From positions 1 through 64,000 of the forward strand of contig CAYRRM010000006.1 of the NCBI GenBank assembly GCA_964426675.1: 64,000 nucleotides of DNA. The letters are read 5' to 3'. Positions 36,401 to 43,907 of this stretch are shown here, one piece after another; within the stretch, counting starts at the first letter, position 1; every line of letters starts with the position of its first letter. Both the position numbers and the translations under genes were made by a program. The stretch comes from DYMC01 sp035406705. GTDB lineage: Bacteria; Verrucomicrobiota; Lentisphaeria; Victivallales; GWF2-50-93. The notes beneath the pieces are model-generated. The model worked only from the letters and a program-made list of their open reading frames with translations, had not been told where the DNA came from and made no database searches.

Positions 36401-37245
36401 TTAAAGTGTGGTCCGGAAGTGCGAATTTCCCATGGCCAATCACCAATTTCAGCATTAGAAAATTTGGTTATACACAAAATACTATTATACTCATAAGGCT
36501 TTGTTAATTTTAATTTCCTTTCAATAATATTTTTTCCCGGTTTTGCGTTTTCAATAAAACTCAATCCTGGGTAAGATAAATGCATCCTTTTTTGTTGATA
36601 AATACCATCTGGATTGTCAATCCATGGTCCCAATCCCATAAATTTTATTTTTGTACTACCAGTATCTTCAGAAGGGTCAAGATAATATTCTATTTTTACA
36701 GTCCATTCATCTCCATCAAAGAAAGTAGCTTCAGGACAGGTATCAGCATAAATCCAACTTTTCTTAAATTGTATTGAGCTGAGTTTAGATATCAATTCTT
36801 TACTTGAACTACCGTCTGAATTAACATTTGATAAGGGGATATCAGGACCTAAAACGTTAGCTGTTTTATCATTCCAATTTCCTGTTGGCGATAAAAAAAT
36901 CATAGGATGAGCAGATTCAAGATCTGGTTTTACTCCAATTTTAAATTTAAATGTAAATGTTCCATTAGCTTCTTTTACCTGTTGTGGAGGAGCATAAGCA
37001 AACATACCACCATATTCACCGCCGGTTTTTTTATAATGCAAATGAGTACTAATTGTTGTAGGAGCATTAACACCTTTTAACTCTACTTTCACAGAAATAG
37101 TTTGTCCTATTTGCATAATTTTAGGGCAGGTCACAGTACACCAATCATTTAATTTGGTCGTAACTGTCTCCGAAATCTGATTATCTCCTCTTAGATTTAT
37201 TGCCCACAGGAAGGCAAAAGAAAATAACATTTTTACGATTTTCAT
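33454..37245 (-). CDS. Large secreted multidomain protein with clan GH-A-like barrel and CBMs
   Basis: 1263 residues with a signal peptide. Order: beta-rich N-terminal domains (about 25-385); a TIM-barrel domain (about 395-720) with FEWLNEIVPG near 502 (candidate acid/base) and IHVWDNETARG near 594 (candidate nucleophile), the pattern of clan GH-A families such as GH39 or GH5; beta domains around 790-890 of the NEW3 type; a CBM4/9-like module starting NLIKNSGFEEP near 897; and a CBM9-like domain from ITVDGKLSDWEKK near 1055 with FSWDDKNLYVALEI. A GGGGGAG ribosome site precedes the ATG. The family is unresolved and the substrate unknown. The regulator gene upstream is co-directional. Confidence 0.75.
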   Translation of the reverse strand: MKIVKMLFSFAFLWAINLRGDNQISETVTTKLNDWCTVTCPKIMQIGQTISVKVELKGVNAPTTISTHLHYKKTGGEYGGMFAYAPPQQVKEANGTFTFKFKIGVKPDLESAHPMIFLSPTGNWNDKTANVLGPDIPLSNVNSDGSSSKELISKLSSIQFKKSWIYADTCPEATFFDGDEWTVKIEYYLDPSEDTGSTKIKFMGLGPWIDNPDGIYQQKRMHLSYPGLSFIENAKPGKNIIERKLKLTKPYEYNSILCITKFSNAEIGDWPWEIRTSGPHFKVREKFYELTTDLPGNLFTYNEPVQVNIITKVSDNVEKKISWKLTDFTGTELSSGVVKVNPTKPEQKFPILIKTERRGVFLFETQADDWGKRKIYFARIPDVKAITKGKETKFGMTGGGTKEVAEANAKLGFTSSRIFCSLKNIAPASGDFRTEGYDRAIENLNANGIRPWICLTSMPPWIQKGKACDQGYFPIPFDDTAWQLTVKSLSEKWKGKISGFEWLNEIVPGDKCENPVTEYLRFCKIGTETSKSIDPSFKNLLAGGLWPRNYRVALLNEGIGKYIDILSVHYGNGQSIIEAKEDLEVYGLKNIHVWDNETARGLSTWNVPPIEVIKPDYQCRWILKNWTDELMAGAERIVYFGGSPEPTGNWSNFMGNMEPRPVAATIAVFISKLHNANPLGTFFLGEQNAKFQLFEKDKKPVLVASIDSNEGGENKQNNWYSPENPLTEVLFVPGSDIVITDYQGNEEKIKTENKIAKVNVGTRPIFIENGNLETIKTYLVPSVETTGRLSRPFSTATFIKGKSAQLNVLLDNICTSTLSGKISVVVPDGWQKQEELDFSVNSGEKSYLKINLKLPENINDGTYPLKVIFAYSKQDLPVVEKKVNISIVSPEMLGNLIKNSGFEEPAEPGESATFWGGNAKRVEAPSNVPGLGKYSIKFSAGNSWQHYAQTVNNAPAGQVFLYSAWIFNKNMRAGSNIGLLMQDGTQKTLTIPHVFDAGENSPGWKLYSCHIDGGINLKSISAVPVVNGKGEAFFDNIRLTVYEGSDYTAECHKIKKTITVDGKLSDWEKKCPIPLLADNQIMKIDKNYDWTPDNLSGAAYFSWDDKNLYVALEIKDNIHISTKTAEKTVEDDSVVLGILPSKDAQENKAFCYYISSAVPGGGSGKFTLYRPIDRSAGLPAEHLARDSSVYELAINSSNGFTIYELRMPFSDMGGILPTIGAKIALSICVNDNDGKGRQAIMKWGEGIFPAWSPRHFGILTFVE

Positions 37246-37291
37246 TTTTATCTCCCCCTTCTTTTTTTTCCTTATTTTTTATTTTTAATTA

Positions 37292-38392
37292 TCACGATGC
37301 TAAATTCTCTGCTCCTTTTAGATTCGCATTAAGCGAGGTAGACTCTCTAATAATAAGTTCTGGTTTGAATTTTTGTATTTTTTCATAAGGTTTATTATTT
37401 AGAATTGAGATTGCTGTTTCCAATGCTCTTTTTCCTATCTCCTCCGTTGGTTGGCGTAGAGTTGTAAGTGATGGTGTATGAATTTCAGATAACTGCTGAC
37501 CATCTATTCCTACTATACGCAAATCTTCAGGGATCCTTCTTCCAGCCTTTTTTGCTGCTCTAATAGGATACAATGCAATATGATCTGCAAAGGTAAGAAT
37601 GCCATCCACCATATTTTCTCTAGTAAAAAATGGATATAATTCTGGAATAAATTTTGAGAAATCTCCAAAACATGAATAGAATTGCAATGAACATTCGTTC
37701 ATTCCAAAATCAACAACCCCTCTACGAAAACCATCAAAACGTAAATCTGAAGTATAATCCCCATAACTACTCATTCCATACGACATAGAAAAAGTAACAT
37801 AGAGTAACTTCTTACAACCCGTTGAAATGAGGTGTTCCGCGGCCATTTTCCCAGCAGTAAAATTATCAAAACAAACAAAGGCTCCATCTAATGGCTCTGG
37901 ATATTCTTGCAACCATATTACTGGAATATTGTGTGAAAGTATACTCTCTACACGTTCAGGATATAGATGAATACCACTTATTAAAATATCAGCATTTTCA
38001 AAATGTTCTCTTGTAATGTAATGACAATCTTTGGGAATTATATCCAATTTTACTTTTACTCCTTTATTTAATGAGGCGGCAAAATAAAATGCCTCATAAA
38101 TAGAGTACCATATAGGGTTAAGTCTTTGACCAATCTCCTCTATCAGAAAATTAATCGTTACATATTTTGATCTACGTAAAACGTAATTACCAGAACCATG
38201 CTTCTTAACTATTGTGCCTTCATTTTGTAGTAAAGTCAATGCCTTATTTATAGTTACTTGCGTCGTCCCCAAAAGCTTGGCAAGCCTTCGTTCAGATGGA
38301 AGTTTTGCATTATCGTCAAAACACTTTGAATCAATTAATTTTCGAATTTCATCAGTTATCCTAACTACTTTTAATTTCTTTTTCATATTCAT
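37292..38392 (-). CDS. GntR-type HTH regulator with LacI-like ligand domain
   Basis: 366 residues. N-terminal winged helix of the GntR family (KLPSERRLAKLLGTTQVTINK, about 28-48, followed by KKHGSGNYVLR), then a LacI/PBP1-type sugar-binding domain with DILISGIHLYPE, GKMAAEHLISTGCKKLLYV, GIDGQQLSEIHTPSLTTLRQ. This AraR-like combination typically senses carbohydrates. Two starts, ATG at 38392 or 38386, are possible. It precedes the large secreted hydrolase and is divergent from a pseudopilin, with a palindrome between. Confidence 0.87.
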   Translation of the reverse strand: MNMKKKLKVVRITDEIRKLIDSKCFDDNAKLPSERRLAKLLGTTQVTINKALTLLQNEGTIVKKHGSGNYVLRRSKYVTINFLIEEIGQRLNPIWYSIYEAFYFAASLNKGVKVKLDIIPKDCHYITREHFENADILISGIHLYPERVESILSHNIPVIWLQEYPEPLDGAFVCFDNFTAGKMAAEHLISTGCKKLLYVTFSMSYGMSSYGDYTSDLRFDGFRRGVVDFGMNECSLQFYSCFGDFSKFIPELYPFFTRENMVDGILTFADHIALYPIRAAKKAGRRIPEDLRIVGIDGQQLSEIHTPSLTTLRQPTEEIGKRALETAISILNNKPYEKIQKFKPELIIRESTSLNANLKGAENLAS

Positions 38393-38484
38393 AATAAAAA
38401 TATAAAGTGATTTATTCAGTAATTTAAGTGATAATTATAGATTGTCAAACAAATAAAATAAAAATTTTTTATTTTTTTAAAAAA

Positions 38485-38501
38485 AAGTGAATATTTCACT
38501 T
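38485..38501. promoter_or_regulatory. Candidate operator AAGTGAA-TAT-TTCACTT
   Basis: Perfect 7-bp inverted repeat with a 3-base spacer in the divergent gap between the GntR-LacI regulator and a pseudopilin gene. AAGTGA also occurs twice more nearby at about 38404 and 38428. It is a plausible binding site for the adjacent regulator. Confidence 0.4.
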
Positions 38502-38553
38502 GAAAAGACTTTTTCTTATGCTAAATTTAAGGAATAAAAGAGAGGGGATTTTT

Positions 38554-39420
38554 ATGAAAAATTTCCAAATGAGAAATAGATGGGCTGTATTAAATGAAGC
38601 AGGAAAAAGAGCGAAATATTCCATTAAAATTTCCTTTAAGAATTTCCATAGAAATAAATTTATATCTCTCTTTACACTGATTGAATTATTAGTGGTAATC
38701 GCCATTATTGCAATCTTAGCCGCACTACTCCTTCCATCGCTTAAGAGTGCAAAAGAAATCGCCATATCAAGTATGTGTTCAAATATGATGAAACAAATTT
38801 ATACTGCCGCTATTGATTTTAGTATTGATAATGACGGTTATGGGCCTGGTAGTGCGCAGTCTACGGGCTCAGTTTCATGGCACGATATTTTGAATGATGA
38901 GGTATTTAAACGAACTGTAATATTGAAGATGATGGATTTTACAAAGCCTTTTAATTCCTCAAATAAATTATGGTGCCCATCTCAAAAAGCCCACATAAGA
39001 TCTGGGATAGGTAACTATTACAGAATATATGCAATAAACTATAAAGCTGCTAATGGAGGCCCAGAATTACCAGATCCTACAACGAAAAATTCAAGCTATA
39101 TTTCATATCATTTTGGCGCAAAATTAGATAGATTCAGAAAGCCAAGCTGGACTTTTTATTTTTTAGAAACACAGTACGGTTCAGATGCAATTGATACGAG
39201 CTGGCCATATAATGGAGTTTTATTTCTATGTGATGGTTCAACAGCCCCTGTCTGGACAGCTTCCACAAGTTCTCCGAGCACACAAGGTAGATGGGCATTC
39301 AGGCATCTAATGGCCGGTAATTTCATTTTTATGGATGGACATGCTGAATCCATTCACTATTCTCCAACATATGACAAATTCAATAAGAATTCAAGATTTA
39401 ATCAATCTGGACAGGACTAA
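38554..39420 (+). CDS. Type II secretion-like pseudopilin with H-x9-DG motif
   Basis: 288 residues. The prepilin segment FTLIELLVVIAIIAILAALL starts unusually late (about residue 41), after a basic leader. The C terminus carries HLMAGNFIFMDGH. The frame is open back to a TTG at 38500 and an ATG at 38518; the ATG used has AGAGGGGA eight bases upstream. Internal start sites closer to the prepilin motif are not obvious. Member of the same family as four others in this window. Next gene is an interrupted relative. Confidence 0.82.
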   Translation: MKNFQMRNRWAVLNEAGKRAKYSIKISFKNFHRNKFISLFTLIELLVVIAIIAILAALLLPSLKSAKEIAISSMCSNMMKQIYTAAIDFSIDNDGYGPGSAQSTGSVSWHDILNDEVFKRTVILKMMDFTKPFNSSNKLWCPSQKAHIRSGIGNYYRIYAINYKAANGGPELPDPTTKNSSYISYHFGAKLDRFRKPSWTFYFLETQYGSDAIDTSWPYNGVLFLCDGSTAPVWTASTSSPSTQGRWAFRHLMAGNFIFMDGHAESIHYSPTYDKFNKNSRFNQSGQD

Positions 39421-39458
39421 TAAATTTATATCACATTTTAACCTGTAGGGAGGAAGCA

Positions 39459-40151
39459 ATGACTTTGAAAAAACTTTTTACGCTGATTGAACTTCTGGTA
39501 GTTGTAGCAATAATAGCGATTCTCCTTGCACTGCTTTTTCCAGCTATTAAAAACGCAAAAGAAACTGCAAATTCTATTTATTGTATGAATAATCTGAAAC
39601 AAAATAGTCTCATATGGAATATGTATGCAAATGATTATAAAGGATGGTGACCAGCTCCATGGGATGTACACCTTCCTACGCCACATAGTTATAAATGGTA
39701 TTGGCAATGGCCATACTTTATGGGGCATTTTTATAGGACTCCAAATACTCTACCTGACTTCTATCCAGACTGGTCTAATCTTTTCCCTTCTTCACCGATA
39801 CTAACTCCAATACTTTTTTGCCCTACTCTTTTAAACCGTAAAATCATGTTTTACCATGATACCACAACATATTCATATGCTGTAATGGCTAAAGATCCAA
39901 TACTTGGAGGAGTATACAATATTGGAGGACATCCCAATCTCTATAGAATGAAAAATCCTGCTCAGATTTTTCATCTCGCCGATATGGCAGGTGTATCAAG
40001 CGAAATACCAAATTTAAAAGGATGGTTCTCTTATGGCGGCGCGAGGTCTGCTCCCCATAAAGGCAGAACAAATATTCTCTTTTGCGATGGACACGTCCTC
40101 AGTATAAAACGCGATGAAGAGAAAACAGAAAACTTCCGAAGTGAGGATTAA
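39459..40151 (+). pseudogene. Pseudopilin interrupted by an in-frame TGA
   Basis: Codons 1-63 encode a normal pseudopilin start (LFTLIELLVVVAIIAILLAL) ending in NDYKGW, then TGA at 39648-39650. The same frame continues without any shift through PAPWDVHLPTPHSYKWYW and a normal remainder to HKGRTNILFCDGH (H-x9-DG) and the natural stop. One base change explains it, for example from TGG or TTA. TGA is clearly a stop elsewhere here (ATGA overlaps, many gene ends), so readthrough as Trp is unlikely but not excluded. GGGAGG precedes the ATG. A sequencing error is possible. Confidence 0.75.
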
Positions 40152-40175
40152 CCCGTATATTATAGAGAAATTTTT

Positions 40176-41573
40176 TTATTTTTTTCTATATGGGATATGC
40201 ACTGAGCTCTTATGGATATCATGAGCAGCTTCCATAAGGGCTTCTGGCAGAGTTGGATGTGCGTGTATTGCTTTACCAAGTTCTTCTGCTGTTATTTCCA
40301 AATTCATTGCTGTAGCGGCTTCAGCAATTAGGTCTGTCGCATGAGGACCGATAATGTGTACTCCCAATACTTGATCAGTTTGAGCATCAGCAATAATTTT
40401 GCAAAATCCAACATAATCACCTATTGCCATAGCTTTACCAAGTGCAGCAAAAGGAAAGTTCCCAATTCTATAATCAATTCCTCTATTTTTACACTCTGAT
40501 TCTGTAAGTCCAACAGAAGCTATTTCCGGACTTGTAAAGATACAATTTGGAACCAGATTATCTCGGAATTCATAAAAATTTCCACAGGCATTTTCTGCTG
40601 CGCATATCCCCATTGCACTTGCCATATGGGCAAGTTGAATTCTTCCAGTCAAATCTCCGATTGCAAAAATTCCAGGTACAGAAGTACGGCATTTCGAATC
40701 AACCTGAATAAAACCTTTTTCATTTACTTGCAATCCCGCTTTTTCAATATCAAGAGAGGTTAGAGAAGCCCTTCTCCCAACAGCAACAAGCATGTGAGAT
40801 GCTATAAATTCACCTTCAGCAGTTTCACAAAGTATGCAATTTTCTTTTTTTAATACTCTTTCAACTTTTGAACCAGTGTGTATTTCAATTCCCATCTTTT
40901 TCATTTCATTTACAGCCAGCTTTATTATCTCTTTATCGCATACTGACAATATTTCAGGGAGCATTTCCAGTATAGTTATTTTTGTTCCAAGAGATGCAAA
41001 CATAGAAGCAAATTCACAGCCTATCACACCGCCCCCAAGAATGATTAGACTTTCCGGTATTTCCTTTATATCAAGGAGTTCCGTTGAGGTATAAATCCTT
41101 TCAGTTTTAGGAATAAAAGCAGGATAAACTGATTCAGAACCAGTGGCTATAATAATTTTATCGGCTTTTACATGGATTTCCTTACCGTTGTTCTGTTTTA
41201 TCTGTATTTTTTTCCTTTCTGCGAATTTCGCAACCCCTTCAATATATTCAACGCGTGCAGATTTTAAGAGCGACAATATCCCATTGCGAAGTTTTTTTAC
41301 TATTTCATTTTTTCTTGTCAGGATTGCTGACCAATCTGCTTTTACGTCTCCATCTATTTTTATTCCAAATTTATCTGCTTCTTTTATTTTTTTATAAAGT
41401 TCTGTTGAAGCGATCAGAGTTTTTGTTGGAATACATCCCCAGTTAAGACATGTTCCTCCTGGAAAATCTTTTTCAATTAAAGCTGTTTTGGCTCCAAGTT
41501 GAGCGGCTCTAATAGCTGCAACATATCCCCCTGGACCTGCACCTATAACGCAAACATCAAAATCATTTTTCAT
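40176..41573 (-). CDS. lpdA: Dihydrolipoamide dehydrogenase
   Basis: 465 residues, the E3 flavoprotein of 2-oxoacid dehydrogenases and the glycine cleavage system. FAD fold CVIGAGPGGYVAAIRAAQLG, redox disulfide GGTCLNWGCIPTK, NAD fold LIILGGGVIGCEFASMFASLG, FAD segment GIFAIGDLTG, and the C-terminal catalytic HAHPTLPEALMEA are all intact. A lipoate ligase-like gene in this window fits. No E1/E2 genes are adjacent. Contains a palindrome copy (VAKFAE). Confidence 0.94.
   Translation of the reverse strand: MKNDFDVCVIGAGPGGYVAAIRAAQLGAKTALIEKDFPGGTCLNWGCIPTKTLIASTELYKKIKEADKFGIKIDGDVKADWSAILTRKNEIVKKLRNGILSLLKSARVEYIEGVAKFAERKKIQIKQNNGKEIHVKADKIIIATGSESVYPAFIPKTERIYTSTELLDIKEIPESLIILGGGVIGCEFASMFASLGTKITILEMLPEILSVCDKEIIKLAVNEMKKMGIEIHTGSKVERVLKKENCILCETAEGEFIASHMLVAVGRRASLTSLDIEKAGLQVNEKGFIQVDSKCRTSVPGIFAIGDLTGRIQLAHMASAMGICAAENACGNFYEFRDNLVPNCIFTSPEIASVGLTESECKNRGIDYRIGNFPFAALGKAMAIGDYVGFCKIIADAQTDQVLGVHIIGPHATDLIAEAATAMNLEITAEELGKAIHAHPTLPEALMEAAHDIHKSSVHIPYRKK
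41219..41233. repeat. Dispersed palindrome, copy 9
   Basis: CTGCGAATTTCGCAA, one outer mismatch. Minus-strand reading is Val-Ala-Lys-Phe-Ala in lpdA. Confidence 0.85.
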
Positions 41574-41603
41574 TGTTCTCTTTCCTTATTCATTTTCGCT
41601 AAA

Positions 41604-42035
41604 TTAAAAAGGTAATTTTGATAAAAATACCATTATTTTATGTTCCCATGACTCGGGCTGATGATTTAATTTTTCCATTTCTGCTGTAATTGCGTCGAGC
41701 TCTCCACGATCAAGCCATAGTCCCTCACACTTATCGCAATAATCCATTATAATATCTGAATATTTTACAAAATTAACTTTTTTTAATCTCACATTTCTAC
41801 ATAATGGGCAAAATATTTCTGAAACCCTGTCTTCTTCAATTTTTTCGGTAGAACAATATTCAAGGTCCCCTTCAGCAGGGTGAACTACTCTATTAAGTTC
41901 ACCTTTATTTAACCATATTCCAGAACAACACGGACACTCATGTAAAAATATTCCACCATGAGATCTTTTTTCAAGCTTTACATCGTGGCATTTTGGACAA
42001 AGCAGTTGTTTTTCATTTTTAACTTTTTCGATCAT
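41604..42035 (-). CDS. Tandem TFIIB-type zinc-ribbon protein
   Basis: 143 residues with two zinc-ribbon units: CPKCHDVKLEKR...CPCCSGIWLNKGEL (about 13-48) and CPLCRNVRLKKV...CDKCEGLWLDRGEL (about 74-113). The W-L-x-x-G-E-L ending is characteristic of this small zinc-finger family (zf-TFIIB). Function is unknown; such proteins may bind nucleic acid or assist metal handling. The start overlaps the end of the glycyl-tRNA synthetase gene by 17 bases, implying coupling. Confidence 0.8.
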   Translation of the reverse strand: MIEKVKNEKQLLCPKCHDVKLEKRSHGGIFLHECPCCSGIWLNKGELNRVVHPAEGDLEYCSTEKIEEDRVSEIFCPLCRNVRLKKVNFVKYSDIIMDYCDKCEGLWLDRGELDAITAEMEKLNHQPESWEHKIMVFLSKLPF

Positions 42036-43356
42036 TTATTTTCTCCTTAATGTATTGTTCAAGAGAAGAAATTGACACGCGTTCCTGAGTCATAGAATCT
42101 CTATCTCTAATCGTTACAGCATTATCTTCAAGAGATTGAAAGTCAAATGTAACACAAAATGGAGTTCCAATTTCGTCTTGACGCCTGTATCTTTTTCCTA
42201 TGCTTCCAGTAATATCGAATTCCGCGCGAAATTTTTTCTTTAAGTCACGATATATTTTTTCTGCTGATTCAGAGAGTTTTTTTGCCAATGGCAAAACAGC
42301 GACTTGAACAGGAGCAAAAAAAGGTTTTATTCTTAAAACGACTCTTGTATCCTCTTCAAGTCCTTCTTTTTTCGTTTCAGCTTTATCTTCATCATAAGCC
42401 TTAGATAAAATGGCAAGAATTGTCCGATCAACTCCTACGGAGGTTTCAATTATTGTAGGAAGGTATTTTTTTCCTGTCGCCTGATCAAAGTATTCCTGCG
42501 ATTCACCAGAGAATTCCTGATGTCTTCCCATATCCCAGGTTCCTCTGTGATGAATACCTTCAAGTTCTCCCCAACCGAATGGAAATTTAAATTCTATATC
42601 AAGAGCCGCTTTTGCATAATGAGCAAGACTTTCATGTTCATGAATTCTTATATCATCATCTGTAAATCCAATCACTTCTTTATAATATTTTATTCTCTCA
42701 TTTTTCCAATATTCATACCACTTCATGGAGTCCTCATCAGAACAGAAAAACTCCATTTCCATTTGAGAAAATTCACGAGAACGAAAAGTAAAATTACGGG
42801 GATTTATTTCATTCCTGAATGCTTTCCCTATTTGAGCTATCCCGAAAGGAAGAGAACGCCTCGTGCTAATTCGCACAAGATTAAAGTTAAGAAATATTGA
42901 TTGGCATGTTTCAGCACGTAGATATGCAATATGTTCTTCATCAGAAACAGGGCCTACATATGTTTTCATCATTAAATTAAATTCTCTTGGAGGAGTAAGG
43001 TTTTTCGAACCGCAAACAGAACAAATTGTCTTATCTTCCATTTGATCAACCCTGTGGCGCGCCTTGCAATCCCTACAATCCGTCATCAAATCGCCAAATT
43101 TATCAAGATGTCCTGAGGCCTTCCATACTTTTGGATGGCATATCACGGTTGAATCGATTCCCTCAATATCATCTCTTAATTCAACCATTTCTCTCCACCA
43201 CACCTGTTCAACGGCTCTTTTTATTGCAACACCATATGGACCATAATCCCAGAAACCATTTATCCCTCCATAAATTTCAGAACTCTGAAAGATAAATCCC
43301 CTCCTTTTACAGAGAGAAACTATTTTTTCCATTTTATCGAGACATTTCTCTTCCAT
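42019..43356 (-). CDS. glyQS: Glycyl-tRNA synthetase, single-chain dimeric type
   Basis: 445 residues of the class II archaeal/eukaryotic/low-GC bacterial type rather than the alpha2beta2 enzyme. Visible: FIFQSSEIYGGINGFWDYGPYG, a zinc-binding CRDCKARHR...CSVCGSKNL insertion, motif 2 FRNEINPRNFTFRSREFSQMEMEFF, motif 3 region IIETSVGVDRTILAIL, and an anticodon-binding C-terminal domain. Charging tRNA-Gly with glycine is its role. An alternative start is Met9. Confidence 0.93.
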   Translation of the reverse strand: MEEKCLDKMEKIVSLCKRRGFIFQSSEIYGGINGFWDYGPYGVAIKRAVEQVWWREMVELRDDIEGIDSTVICHPKVWKASGHLDKFGDLMTDCRDCKARHRVDQMEDKTICSVCGSKNLTPPREFNLMMKTYVGPVSDEEHIAYLRAETCQSIFLNFNLVRISTRRSLPFGIAQIGKAFRNEINPRNFTFRSREFSQMEMEFFCSDEDSMKWYEYWKNERIKYYKEVIGFTDDDIRIHEHESLAHYAKAALDIEFKFPFGWGELEGIHHRGTWDMGRHQEFSGESQEYFDQATGKKYLPTIIETSVGVDRTILAILSKAYDEDKAETKKEGLEEDTRVVLRIKPFFAPVQVAVLPLAKKLSESAEKIYRDLKKKFRAEFDITGSIGKRYRRQDEIGTPFCVTFDFQSLEDNAVTIRDRDSMTQERVSISSLEQYIKEKINDRKS

Positions 43357-43540
43357 AAATAAACCCTTTTTTGATAGTCAAAAAGAAAGACGAAAAATAA
43401 CACTAAAATCAATTTTATCAACCAACTGAATAGTTTTTAGACATAAAGGTTATTCTAAGATTTTGCAATTGAATCAGCCAAAAAATTATAAATATTTTAA
43501 TATAAATATGTTATGAATTACATAATGCTTATCTTTTCTA

Positions 43541-43800
43541 TTTTTAAAATTATTGGCTGGAAGCAATAATTCTCCTATACGGCGCAGTTGGAGTTGCTGC
43601 TACATCATAATAAGAGAGGTATAGAAAATCGCGTGCTCACCAAATTGCTTTCTGAACTGGAAATTTTCCTATTATGAGCAGTTGACTCAAGAAGTCAGAT
43701 GGGCAACACATCCTTGCGCAAGCTTCCAGAAAATTCTATACCAAAATGCGACATCCCCCGGCATCAGAGAGTAAGCAGATGATAGTCCTGCTTTCAAGTT
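43541..43800 (-). pseudogene. Degenerate coding remnant, possibly transposase C-terminus
   Basis: This part of a 551-bp gap is richer in G+C than its flanks. On the minus strand a broken frame ends in ARDFLYLSYYDVAATP and TAPYRRIIASSQ before a TAA, with in-frame TGA and TAG codons upstream. The ending resembles the YD-x-ATPYQRLL tail of integrase-core transposases, from memory only. A neighbouring frame reads PGDVAFWYRIFWKLAQG, consistent with a frameshift. The remainder of the gap, next to glyQS, holds a small TTTTTTGA/TCAAAAAG inverted repeat (43367-43385) and no gene. Confidence 0.3.
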
Positions 43801-43907
43801 AAATACCAAGTGTTTTTTTAGGATAATAGAAAGCAAGGAAGACAAAAAAACTCAAGATAAAAATAAGAAATAATGTTAAAAATCAAAAATTAAGGAGAGT
43901 AAAGGAT

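Noticed and set aside
39648..39650. TGA recoded as tryptophan or selenocysteine.
   Set aside because: TGA ends many genes here, TGG is the Trp codon throughout, and no SECIS-like hairpin was recognised; a nonsense mutation is simpler.
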